From NCBI RefSeq assembly GCF_020382885.2, contig NC_058513.1:16579641-16643640 (forward strand): DNA of 64,000 nucleotides. Reading direction: 5' to 3'. Shown piece after piece: positions 20,185 through 42,396 of this stretch. Numbering within the stretch: the stretch's first letter is position 1; the number at the start of each line of letters is the position of its first letter. Position numbers and translations under genes: made by a program. Below the pieces are notes generated by a model. The model did no database searches and was not told where the DNA came from. It saw only the letters and a program-made list of their open reading frames with translations. This stretch comes from Scatophagus argus (taxonomy: Eukaryota > Chordata > Actinopteri > Scatophagidae).

Positions 20185-21908
20185 TCAGACGGGTCGGACG
20201 TAGTTGGCGGGCAGCAGGCCTCGCTGCCCCGTGCGCTGGTTGCATCCGAACATCCAGCCCTCGTCTATCTGCTCCACGTCCGAGATCAGGTCGCCTTCCT
20301 GCAGGGAAACTTCGTCTGCCTCCGCCGCCGTGTAGCTGTACACGGCCTGGTAACCTTTCTGTGGCGTTCAAACACACACACAGGAAATGAACAACCGGAG
20401 GCCCTCACGCACGCACACACACACACCACAGTCCAGAGTCCAAACTGCTTCATTTCCATGTATTTGCCTACAGAGGGAGGCATGAACACACACACTCTGC
20501 ATTGTGACACATGCAGATGAACGTGGACACACAAGGAAATACATGCAGCACTGGGTGGTCAAAAGTATGTGGACACCCTACTTTAACACTCTTAGTTCCA
20601 GTTACAGGAAACGACAATACTGAGCTTCCAACTTTGTGAGCAGTTCCCTTTTCTGTTTCAACTTGATGACACCCCACACCAATGAGATGCTCAGCCATCA
20701 CGCATCGATGACATCTTCCGGCGTCCACATACTTTCTGCCATGTAGTGTTTGTCCACGGATTCGCCTTACCCTTCCACCAGGTGGTGCTACAGCAGCAGG
20801 ACGCATTTGTCCGACCGGCTGAGTGAATCGCTCAGGGCTGGATGGTTGCACTTCTTCTTCTACACACACACACACACACACACAGTTAAAATCGACTATT
20901 TAAAGCAGCATGTCTCACAAGGTGTAACGATGTGTTTTGTTACCTTGTCTGTTTTCTGGAGGAGGTGCGTCACTTCGAATCCTGCTCTTCTCAAATTCCT
21001 CATGGTACTTTATCTGCACACACAGGCGGCAGCGCATACACACACACACACACACACACACACATTAATCAAGTTCTCTCTGAGAAGTAGTTCACCATTT
21101 TAGGAGGTGCTGAGAGATGATGGGAGGTGGTGGTGATGGTGATGGTGTATCTCTGCTGCAGAAGGTGAAACCTCCAACCAGGACAAAGAAAGAACCACCT
21201 GTCAGTTTTAGGTTTCAGATATCCTTCGTTCTACTTCATAGAAATAAAAAGATGAAACGCACCAATAAAAATGAAGATTTGTTTCTTTACTTTCACACTT
21301 GCTGGGCCTTGTGACTGTTAGTGTTTTTGATTTCTTTGTATTCTTCACAGACATTTCTGTCTAATAGACCGAACACAGATTCATTTTTGACTTCTTCATG
21401 CGCTCATGAGTTCAAAGAAACCGTGTGAATCTACATCAGTCACGCTGTAACTGCGACTGTTCAAAGATTCCTGACATCGGCTTGTTTTGTGCTCCCAAGT
21501 CTGCACTTCCTGTCTCCATTCCACTGAAGAGAAGCTCTTGCGCCGTCGTGCAGCGAGGACACGGAGACGCGGAGGACGACCTTCGTGAACCTCTGCGTTA
21601 TTAATCAAACACAGCTCCAGCCTTTAGGCGCTGGGAGAGGAAGCTGGATGCTGAATAAGGAAAAGAAGGAGCAGCCAGCCAACGCCTTGTGTCCTCAACA
21701 GACCTCAGGCAGGAGGAGAAAACGGGAAGAGAAGATACGATGGGGGGAATAAGACAGGAGGAGGGTGGTGAACTTAAAAAAGACAAAAAAAAAAACCAAA
21801 CGGGAAGGAAGGAAAGAAAGCCACCAGTGGAAAAAGTGGTCACTAGATTTTGCTCTTTTGACATGCAGCTTATCACCCATCATTCCTTAATGCAACCAGT
21901 GCTCTCAT

Positions 21909-21945
<37 letters not shown>

Positions 21946-24183
21946 ACGCTGACTTTGTGTCCACAGCTGAGAGACTTTGACCATATAGGGCAGCTGCTCC
22001 TCAGTGGACGAGGCAGAAATGTCTGAAATGTGCCCGAGCGTCTCTGCAGGGCTGCACTCTGACATCCTGCACTGCACACTGAAACAGACCCCAGATCTGC
22101 CGTCCTGCTCCGAAAACGACTCCTGTTACCGGGCCGTGATGTTTGGCTCGGCTTGTTGCGTGCGTCTGGCCGTGTCGTGCTTGTTTTCCTTTTTCTTTTC
22201 TTTCTTTTTTTCTGTCTCTCTCTTGACTTCATAATTTGTGGAAGCCGGCGACCAGATGTTTGACTTTGAAGTTATTTTCTTTAGACTAGAATTAAGTAGA
22301 ATTAAGTTTCTACTGCAGCTTCCAGTGGAAATGCTCAGACCCATCACTGCAGTATCTAAAGTATAAGTACTCGTTGAACAGTGACTTTGTGACTGACACA
22401 TAAATGCATATGGAAAAACTGTTGTGTGAGATTATTAATACTGATGCATTTTAATGTTGAGGATGCTCGAGATGGAGCTGCTTTTATCTTATATTATATA
22501 CAACCAGCTGGTTTAATCCAGTGGTTCCCAACCTGGGGGTCGGGACCCTCCAAAAGGTCACCAGATAATGTAATGTTTCTTTATGGAAAATCTGCACCTA
22601 GTGGCCCAATAAATATCGCAAAGTGTGATGAATAAATAATAAGTAAGTAAATATGTTAACATTTCCCTCCAAAATGCATTTAAATATAACTAAATAGTAG
22701 AATAAAATGGAAATACTCAAGTAAAGTATTCAAGTATTTAAGAATTGTACTACTGTGCTTTTTCAGGGCCAACTTAAAGCAAGACAAGATACCAACACTG
22801 TGAAACTTAGCAGAACCGACTCTCTGAAGATGTTGTTTTTCAGAGGGACCACACTTACGTTGCTGATCTGGTCTTGTGTCTTCTTCAGTCTCTGCATCTC
22901 TGGCGTGTCGACCACCACGCTGAAACCTTTCCCCTTGCTCTTTTCAAACTCCTCCTTGTAAAGAGCCTGAAATGTACAGTTAATTACAAGATCAAAAACA
23001 CACCAGCCTTACTTTATATTTTGGGGAATACCAAAAACCTGAGAAAATGCTAAATATGAAGCAGCAGGCTAGCTTAGCTTAGCTTAACTTCCAGGAGTTT
23101 TGACACTTCTTGGAGATGCAGATGGAGCTTTAGAGCTGCTGGTCGGCAGATTGTATTTATGCTAAGCTAGGCTAACTGCCTGCGGCTTCTAACGTGAATA
23201 AACATACTTTCCATGATGTCAGAAGGATTCCCTCTAAGATTGTTGACAAGTTTGTTAAATGACACACATCTGGAGTAAAGAAATAAGTTTGTCAGATTTG
23301 TTAGCCTGTATTTAGAATTCATGCAAAGATTTAGGATTTAGGTTAAAATAAATAAATAAATAAATAAATAAAAAGCTGCATTCATGGTGTAATGTGTGTG
23401 TACTGTTTCCTGCTTATTACAGGGTTCAGTACACACACAGGACAGTACAGTGTGCTCTTTCATCTGAATCATTTCTAGAGGGCTGAAGAGGTCAAGCTAC
23501 ATGTTACTTACAAGCAACAAGCAAACAGAAGAAACAGAGATTTCATCTGAAAAATAAACATAACTGATAGCGAAAACTGCTCCTTTTTGTGGAGCTTATT
23601 TTGCAGGTTGGGAGCGAATTAGTCAGCAACGATAAATTCAACCTATAACCTGAATGCAGCACTGGATTAAAACCACTTTATACTGATTTAAGGTACAGAT
23701 TTTTGTAGAGGTGCATGCAGACATGCGGACACATACACAGAGGCTGGACAGAAGTCACAGCTAAAACTACAAAAATGACGAAAAAGGTCAGTCTGTTGAG
23801 TCTGTAGAGTCGTAATGAAGAACTTTAGAGAGTTCGGAGGTAAGATTCAGTGTTATTAGGTCATTCGATGCTCAGGTCAGCTTGCGAGGCGACCCGGACG
23901 TACGTTACTGATCTGGTCTTGTGTCTTCTTCACTCTCTGCATCTCCGGCGTGTCGGCCACCGCGCTGAAACCTTTCCCCTTGTTCTTTTCAAACTCCTCC
24001 TTATAGAGCGCCTGCAAATTTGTAATTCATCAGGATTTTAAGAAACCCAGCCAAAAATTAGACAACAGGATCTAGAAAGACCCCGAGGTGAACTTCTCGG
24101 CCCAAACAGAGCTGGGTAAATGTCAGCAGCTGGATGATAAGGTTTGATTTTATGAGGTGGCACACACACTTTTGTTCAGTCTA

Positions 24184-24221
<38 letters not shown>

Positions 24222-24317
24222 GGTTATTTGTCAAATCTCCTTGTAAGTTTAGGCCCAGAGGAAACACATGCAACATTAAACAAAGCCAAAATGTTTACTA
24301 GAACATAAATCTGAGAT

Positions 24318-24362
<45 letters not shown>

Positions 24363-27300
24363 CACACACATGAGTCATGTTCTTGCTATGAGGGGTATGT
24401 AGCCTCAGTAACAGAGCTCAGCTGCCGAGACTTTTATGGTTATAAAAAATGAACTGGGATGGTTTGAAGAGACGAGAGGGAAGGACGGAGAGGAGGAAGC
24501 AGCCTTTGCTGTAAATTTGATCATGATGTTATCATAACTGTCATGCAGCACACTAACATGGGTGTATTACATGACACTTTTAAAGATTTTTAACCAAACA
24601 TGGAGCCGCGCTCGCCTTGCCTGCGTGGTTCACACGAGGCTGCTGTTTCAGACGTTTAAACGTGCCATGAGAAGAAACGCTGCTTCGCTTATTCTGCTGC
24701 GTCACTTTTTTGCATCCCGAGTTTCCCGAACATGTTTTGGCTTCTTGAAAGCTTGAAGAAGGAGGCGCGTTTGCCGGATGGCCAGATGTGTGTCGCTTCT
24801 GCAGCTGCCACCGAACAGCCGTGCTAAAGAAAAAGAGAAAGTGGGACGCAAGGCAACTAAACTGAAACAAGCTGCCGAATCAGTACAACCAAAAAATAAT
24901 TAACTTTCCAACTGATCCTGTGTTTGTTTTGTTTTTCAGATAAAAAATGTATCAGCAAACTCCAGAAGAACCTCCAGAAGCAGAGTCCTGGTTAATGTAA
25001 ATCAAGAACACAATAATTTTCAATGTTGTGAACACCACAAACAAAATTAGCTCACCTCTTTTGGGGGGGCGGAGGCAGAAGTCTCAAAAACCAGGACGAA
25101 TCAAATGAAAACTGCTGCTTGATTTAGTAAGATGACCAGTAATCAAAGGTCCTTCAGCACGCTGCCTTCGGTGATAAAACTTCACTTCTTCTGTAAAACG
25201 TTCTAGATTTGAAAGGTGAAACTAATCTGCAGATTACAGATTGTTGGCGGGTGAATTAAAGCTTTTCTACCTCTTGTAGGGGGAGGGAGGGAGAAAAGCC
25301 TCCACGTGTTGAGCGACAACACAATCCCAAAGGTAAAATTCAAACTGTAAACAAATCTCTTTAATTTTGCGTGACTCGGGGGACTTATTCCTTTGATCGA
25401 GTTAAACTGCTGGCTTGAACAGTGCGATTAGATTAGAGATTAAGAATAGTGAAGTTCAGTCAGAGAGGCTGAGTTGGGCCGTCGCCACACGAGAAACCGA
25501 AAGGAAGACAGAACTTTAAAGCTACTGTCCAGTTTCTGATCATTTAGGACACTCTGGAGAAACGTTAGCACCTCGTAAAGCTCCGATTTGGTCTCAACCG
25601 AGTCTCACATCTTTACATCAAAGCCAAGCTAGCGTGCTCTCATTTTAGCAGCTGGCCAAAGGGTTTATTTGATTCAATAGAAGTAATCCAATTGCCTTGA
25701 GCGCCGCGTCCTCGTCTCCCGCCGTGAGACGGACACAGAGCTGAGCGAAGGAGACAGGCAGAGAGGGACGGACACACCGAGTCACGATGACGCAGTGAGA
25801 CTGGGACGGGAAAGCAGAGACAGATCCGCGGCCGGCTCACCTGGCTGTTGAGCATGCTCTGTTGCTTGAGACGCAGGTTCTCGGGGGTGTCGGTCACTAT
25901 GGTGAACGAGGTTTTGGGGTAATGCCTGGGAAGAAAAAGAAGAGGATGAGCTGATGTCATCTTCTCACTCACCAAATCAGTGTTAGAGGTTAAACCAAGT
26001 CTCGACTTACATCGTTTAGGCGCCACGTCTGATCTGATTCCAATTAATGGAGAAAATATACCAATCATGATTTACTCTACTTGATCAAGTGTCACAAATT
26101 TTCTCTTAAAAGTCAAATTTTGGGTGTATTTTTTCTTTTTAGCTCCTTCAGAAAGTTTTGGTTATGAGAACACACAAAGGTGATGCTGAACTGTGCGGCA
26201 GATTTAATTCCATTAACCTTTTGGACTCTTTTGGCCACATTTCAAGTTGAACTCCACACTAATAATTTATATGCTGAATCCTCAGATCAATCCATGAGAA
26301 AAACACAACAAAAAGCTTTATGTTGGTCTTGTTTAGATGTTAAGATCTCTGATAAAGTCTGTAAAATCAGCAAATAATGAGTTTTGTTTTTACCACATAG
26401 CCAACAGTGTCGTTTTTACAAGGTTTGCAGATTGGTTTTCTGCACCTGAAGGCAGCAAAATTAGTAATAACATAAAGGGGAACTTAAACAAGTTACACAT
26501 AAAACTGGACTTTTTTTGGCTTTGTCACAAATTGTCAGTCAGCCTCTCATCTCAGGCTGCACTGAGGAATTGCTGGGGTCACGTGACTCAGTCTGTCAGC
26601 TCACGCTTCCCTTTTCCATCACGTCCACACACAGCAGCTTCCACTGTCCATCTGTGCGTCTCAGCCGCTTCGAAAAGGAAACGTCTGCTGGCGTCGTGAC
26701 ACGTTTTGTTTGTGATGAGGAGACCAGAAGTCTCCCCAGAAATAACCACCATGCTGCTCATTGTGGCTTTGTGTTGGCAACTCGTACAAAATGATTCAGA
26801 AGTGTTGCGGAATCGGAGGTCTCGTGCATGTGTGAACCGGCGAGCCAGCCATCGTAACCAACAGGCTGATCTGTGTGCTGTAAACACTCACATACTGCAG
26901 TAAGGTTTCTTCTCAAAGCCTTTGTAGGTCGTCATGCTCAGCGCCATCTTGCACACCTCGCAGCTGAAACAACCTTTGTGCCAATACTGCAGTGAGGAAG
27001 AGAGCGAAAAGGGTAAAATATTAAGTCAACTTCTGTCCACTGAGACGAAAAACGTCCCGGTGGTCTGCATTAAAGTGTCTTGTTGATTTGACTTGGTATC
27101 AAAGAAAAAGAGGAGTTCAGTGCCAATGGGAGACGAGCACAGCGTGAAGTTACCACATGAAAATAATACTCTTTGTTTACACGCACATTAAAACTCCCAC
27201 AGCCACCTGCTGACACGGTTTGTGTGATCGAGTTGATGTTCTGACACTCGTGTGGTCGTCTGAGGGAAGCATTTTATTAGCACCGCAGAGATAAGTTTAG

Positions 27301-27588
27301 CTGTTGAGCCAAAAACGTGCACGGTGTTTGAACGCGCTCTGCTACCTGCACAGCTGCATGGAAACTGTGTACTTTCCCATGTGACTTTAGTCTGTTATCT
27401 TTAATGCACCAACTCACAGGAAGATCAAATCAAAACGTCAGATTACTGTACTTTGATTGTGTCCTTAAACTGATTAAATTAACTTTAAATTAACTTAACT
27501 GACTGATATCTTTATCTGGTTATAATCACATTATCAGTCAGTCAGTCTTGCAAGCTCATGACAGTGAGGTACATGCGTGCACACACAA

Positions 27589-27645
<57 letters not shown>

Positions 27646-28272
27646 GTGTCTACTTGCCCTGTCCTTTTTTTTAACATTTTGAGGTTTGTGGCCAGAGTTT
27701 ATACAGGCGTGTGTTTTCTCATCCTCACTCCTCTCGTGTGTGTTTGTGTGTGTATGTTTTGTATGTTAGCGTGCATGTTTGTCAATTGTTGGTGTTCATA
27801 ATAATGATGACCCCCTATAGTGGTAAAGCGTGTCAGAGGTGATAGGCTGTGGAATGAAGTGTGCAAAGAGACAACTTTTCTGGTTAATATCAGATATTAT
27901 AAATATAACAACTAGTGTGGTCTTACAAAAAAGTTGCTGTCAAATAACCTTCACAGAGGAGGAAAATACTTGTGCCTCTAGTGCTGGCCTTCTTTGCAAA
28001 TTTTAAACAGCATGACTTTTAAACAATCTCCTTGTGAGAAGTGTACAATCAAAAGACGGTCAGGTAAAAGGAAAATAAAGCCTATGAAGTTTCAAGGGAC
28101 GTGTAAATATGTTAAACTTATTATCAGACATGAATATTAGTTACATTTGGAATATCAAAGTGACATTTGGTTAGTGAATGTGGTTAGATTTATTTCATCC
28201 TACCTTATCGAGGCAGTTTATTTTTTCTGTGGGGTAAACTGGTTTATTGCATCTTCCACAGGGCGGATTCAT
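20185..28272 (-). CDS. lasp1: LIM-nebulin-SH3 actin-binding protein of the LASP family
   Basis: Eight exons in coding order: 28204-28272, 26892-26986, 25841-25925, 23904-24011, 22859-22966, 20944-21013, 20771-20859, 20185-20358. They join to 266 codons (265 aa). An N-terminal LIM domain (5-57) has its zinc ligands in CGRC, WHKGC, CEVC and CSMH. Two full nebulin repeats follow (84-119 and 120-155, YKEEFEK type), then a partial third (156-178, [11 protein letters not shown]), a short proline-containing linker and a C-terminal SH3 domain (209-265) ending ALPANY-like ([10 protein letters not shown]). LASP proteins link actin filaments to focal adhesions and Z-lines. LASP1 has one full repeat, so the second is extra (see findings). 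SH3 and linker diverge from LASP1; adjacency to plxdc1 is the main reason for preferring lasp1 over nebl. A fish-specific paralogue is possible. Confidence 0.85.
20549..20748. mobile_element. 200-bp Tc1-like MITE in lasp1-like intron 7
   Basis: The left end reads CACTGGGTGGTCAAAAGTAT and then GTGGACACC; the right end in reverse reads CACTACATGGCAGAAAGTAT and then GTGGACGCC. The interior holds a decayed piece of transposase-type sequence shared with the copies at 15918 and 37827. It is non-coding. Confidence 0.75.
20862..20884 (-). repeat. (TG)n at the acceptor of lasp1-like exon 7
   Basis: On the coding strand a TG run leads directly into TAG and the exon that begins at 20859. A second CA/TG run at 21038-21064 lies 24 bases upstream of the preceding exon's acceptor. 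Confidence 0.88.
21014..22858. other. lasp1-like intron 5
   Basis: Non-coding. It holds a (CA)n run at 21038-21064, a (GT)n run at 21911-21943 and a hAT-like fragment at about 22519-22600. No conserved exon was recognised. Confidence 0.5.
22519..22600. mobile_element. hAT-like transposon end fragment
   Basis: CAGTGGTTCCCAACCTGGGG followed by GTCGGGACCCTCC matches the terminal region of non-autonomous hAT elements widespread in fish, from memory. No opposite end is seen, so this is a fragment. Confidence 0.55.
22859..22966 (-). repeat. nebulin-repeat exon, copy 2
   Basis: A 108-nt phase-0 exon coding 36 residues, with acceptor TTTCAG and donor GTAAGT. It differs from the copy at 23904-24011 at about 9 of 108 bases and at 4 residues (N/S, A/V, A/V, V/L). 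Confidence 0.85.
23060..23200. mobile_element. dispersed fish repeat with GCTAAGC fold-back arms
   Basis: It contains CTAGCTTAGCTTAGCTTAAC and, about 90 bases on, TATGCTAAGCTAGGCTAAC in inverted orientation, so a hairpin can form. The same arms occur in the copy at about 52900-53200. It lies in the intron between the duplicated nebulin exons. Confidence 0.5.
23346..23373. repeat. (AAAT)n microsatellite
   Basis: About seven AAAT/AATA units in the intron between the two nebulin-repeat exons. Confidence 0.85.
23904..24011 (-). repeat. nebulin-repeat exon, copy 1
   Basis: A 108-nt phase-0 exon with donor GTACGT and acceptor TTGCAG, upstream of its near-identical partner in transcript order. Its product ([20 protein letters not shown]) is closer to the single LASP1 repeat than copy 2 is. 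Confidence 0.85.
24012..25840. other. lasp1-like intron 3
   Basis: Non-coding, 1.8 kb. It holds two long CA runs (24187-24216 and 24321-24370) and otherwise unique AT-rich sequence. No exon was recognised. Confidence 0.5.
26987..28203. other. lasp1-like intron 1
   Basis: Non-coding, 1.2 kb. It contains a CA-type compound microsatellite at 27579-27646. Nothing else was recognised. Confidence 0.5.
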
Positions 28273-28861
28273 GATAGCGCAGTGATCCCTCACACACACA
28301 AAAATCCCTCACTGGTTCAGTAAAAAGTACTCAGAAGTAAAGGAGGCACAATGTGATGTACAGCTGGGAAACAAACGGTCCTCTTCGCCTGCAGGCATTT
28401 CAATTAATATACGGACGCGATCTCAAGTCGAGGAGGAGTCAAGTGTGAAGCACGAAGCCCTCATGGTGCCTTCACGAACAGTGCGATAGAACAAGTTTAT
28501 GTCCACACACCGTGCGTATTGCGAGCAAATGATCCGCAATTATAATGTCTTAATCAAAACAAATATCTGTTGGTATAGTTTGTTTCTGGTGGATTTCATA
28601 GCTTAAGATAAAATGATTAAAAATTTCAATGACAAAGATCTTGATCTTCAGTTGTATTGACACAGTGGGTTAGATTACGGGTTTCTGTATAGCACATGAA
28701 GGCAGCATCAAACGCATTAGAGGAATCCGTATTAACCTTATAAGGCGTAGCAACTTACACTGAACATAAGACAATAAACGGCATCATAATGTAATTTAAT
28801 CGCTATGAAAATATCATGGATGGGCTGTAGACTATAGACACGCATATGTATATATCTATAC

Positions 28862-28893
<32 letters not shown>

Positions 28894-28914
28894 ATATATA
28901 TATATATATATATC

Positions 28915-28951
<37 letters not shown>
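28862..28951. repeat. compound (CTAT)n-(TA)n-(TG)n microsatellite
   Basis: Three simple repeats run into each other: CTAT units to about 28890, TA units to about 28922, then TG units to 28951. Confidence 0.92.
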
Positions 28952-28953
<2 letters not shown>

Positions 28954-29047
28954 CGGCAAAAGTATAACGGTTCAGGATTAAACAAAGTGAATAAGATAAA
29001 ACATTTAATAACCAGTCGTGATCAGTTTGTCAAAGTTAGTCTGTTTT

Positions 29048-29064
29048 GACGCCCTCTGGCGGGG
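29048..29064. promoter_or_regulatory. candidate CTCF site
   Basis: GACGCCCTCTGGCGGGG resembles the reverse form of the vertebrate CTCF core. It lies about 195 bases before the tRNA gene. Motif match only; binding is not shown. Confidence 0.35.
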
Positions 29065-29257
29065 AAGAACAACACTTACAACTGCCAGAGTCAGCTTGTT
29101 TTCGCTGTGAACGAAAACTGAACGCAACACATGTCGTAGTGCTGTATAAAAAACGGTCAACGCATTAACGGAAACATCACATATCAACACAGACTATACT
29201 TAAATACAGAGCACAGGTAAGGTTAAATACAGAGCACTATAGCATGTAGTTATCATC

Positions 29258-29329
29258 GGGGGTATAGCTCAGTGGTAGAGCATTTGACTGCAGATCAAGA
29301 GGTCCCCGGTTCAAATCCGGGTGCCCCCT
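29258..29329 (+). tRNA. tRNA-Cys (GCA)
   Basis: A complete 72-nt cloverleaf. The acceptor stem GGGGGTA pairs with TGCCCCC, followed by the U discriminator typical of cysteine tRNA. The A box is TAGCTCAGTGG and the B box GGTTCAAATCC. The anticodon loop CTGCAGA between TTTGA and TCAAG gives anticodon GCA. A run of T at 29331-29335 is the Pol III terminator. There is no intron, no poly(A) tail and no flanking tRNA in the window, so it looks like a functional solo gene and not a SINE. Confidence 0.95.
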
Positions 29330-29330
29330 C

Positions 29331-29335
29331 TTTTT
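29331..29335 (+). terminator. Pol III terminator of tRNA-Cys
   Basis: A five-T run begins two bases after the mature 3' end of the tRNA. Confidence 0.8.
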
Positions 29336-29339
29336 CTTA

Positions 29340-30286
29340 CTTCGCCAGTTTTTCTTTTTAGTTTTGCGTACCAGGTGGAAGGGAATCTCAAGCAACAGTC
29401 AGGACGCTTGTAGTTTAAAGCACAAGCCTCAACCGACCCATATTGACAACGATAACTCAGGCTTCACAAATGTATGTTTCACTCATCGTTCATTTTTTCC
29501 TCACTATTTCAACTATTGTGCTACTATGCCTTTAAAATATGTCGCTAATGCCAGCATTACGTGAGTAATTCCAACCTGCTCTTTAGAATGGTACGTTCCA
29601 CTTCCACTGTTAGCACCTTACAGCCGTACTTGTTTGTAAGTGAAAAAGGGTTTTCTTTCTTAATTTGGTACCTGAGTCAGGTGTTATTAAAACTACCTTC
29701 GCTACAGTGTGCTCCATCTAACTGTAAGTCACATATTGACACAGTTACGTGTTTGTTCGACCTTTGTTAATACTCTTTGAGGGCTGCTTTATGGGACCAG
29801 TTAATATCAACCGACAAAAGTGTTAGCTTCTCGTCTCTCCTGAGGCTGTGGCCATCGTCTTTAAACCCTCATTTGTCGCCATCAGTCATTTTGATTTTCC
29901 GTTTATATAAAGTTACAAGCACTCATCACGCCTGTCTGTTACTCGGCTGTGTTGTAACATCAGTTGTTGTTTTAAACACCAGGTCAGTAAGCGTCTTTGT
30001 TTGCTTGTTGTGTTATGGCGCCACCGTGCGGCAAGCGCGCATACACGCACGGATATTTGTGCTTGTAACGCAAACAACAAACATTGTGGATCACCTTTTC
30101 TTTTAACGGTTTGTTAAGTTTCAACGAATGACTGCGTTTAGAGCTTCCTGGGACTCACCTGACAGGAACTGGTGTTTTAAATCCACTACGCCATTTTCTC
30201 AGTGATTGATATGCCTGGCACATATATATCGGATTGTTTTTAGTCTTCACCAAATATGAGATTAGTGTCAGCACTCACCACCAGCT
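29340..30286. other. intergenic, tRNA to plxdc1 3' end
   Basis: I see no gene. The sequence is AT-rich and unique-looking, with no open frame that matches a known protein. Confidence 0.45.
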
Positions 30287-30292
30287 TTTATT
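30287..30292 (-). terminator. plxdc1 poly(A) signal (candidate)
   Basis: AATAAA on the minus strand about 630 bases past the plxdc1 stop codon. It would give a 3' UTR of about 0.65 kb. Confidence 0.45.
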
Positions 30293-30920
30293 AGAAGACA
30301 TTGAAACAGAAAGGCTCAAAGAAAACTCTCATATCCTGATGTTTCTAAAATTCATCCAAACAACATTTCTCCAGAGAAGTTCAAGATCATCATTATAATC
30401 ACTATCAGTTATATAGCTAAATATCTGTTATAGTGAAGTCCACAGAGATATCACATGTTATGAACCAATCATTGGTCGCGTAGAAGTTTCGTGAAACAAA
30501 TGTAACTCCATAAACTGAATGAAAACAGAAACATATAGTTAAGTTGAGCTGTACATTGGTTTGCAGTATGAAGGCTAGTTTGATTCATTCCCTGACATCC
30601 CCTTGCATTGATGGGTTTTATACAATTACACGGTTGCATCTCATCATTTCTGTACAGTCGGCCTCCTCTCACTTCCTCCAAACCCTGGCTAATATGGCAA
30701 ATCTCCTGTGTGATGGCAAAGAGCAAAGGACACAGAGAAAGCTGGCAAGAACCACAAGAGCAGTTACAGTAAACACTGTTCAGTCACCAAGGTTGGAGTA
30801 GGGACCTTCTGCTTCGATGGTTGGCCTGATCGTCCATATCCATCCCCTTGTGATACATTTTGCAGTCCTCAAGATGTTGTCTTTTCTTCGTCTGACTGAG
30901 TCCTGCAAGTCCAGAACCCA

Positions 30921-42396
<11,476 letters not shown>

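Larger units (their letters stand above)
28273..29250. other. lasp1-like upstream region
   Basis: The lasp1-like promoter should lie just above 28272, but no core motif is obvious. The stretch also holds a compound (CTAT)n-(TA)n-(TG)n microsatellite at about 28862-28951 and a CTCF-like motif at 29048-29064. Confidence 0.45.

Noticed and set aside
27579-27646. CA-rich array with regular AAAC interruptions, first considered as a possible repeat array of interest
   Set aside because: It is an ordinary compound CA microsatellite with no unique spacers, so it is not a CRISPR-like or other structured array.
29258-29335. tRNA-derived SINE
   Set aside because: The sequence is a perfect cloverleaf of the right length with a T-run terminator directly after it and no tRNA-unrelated body or poly(A) tail.
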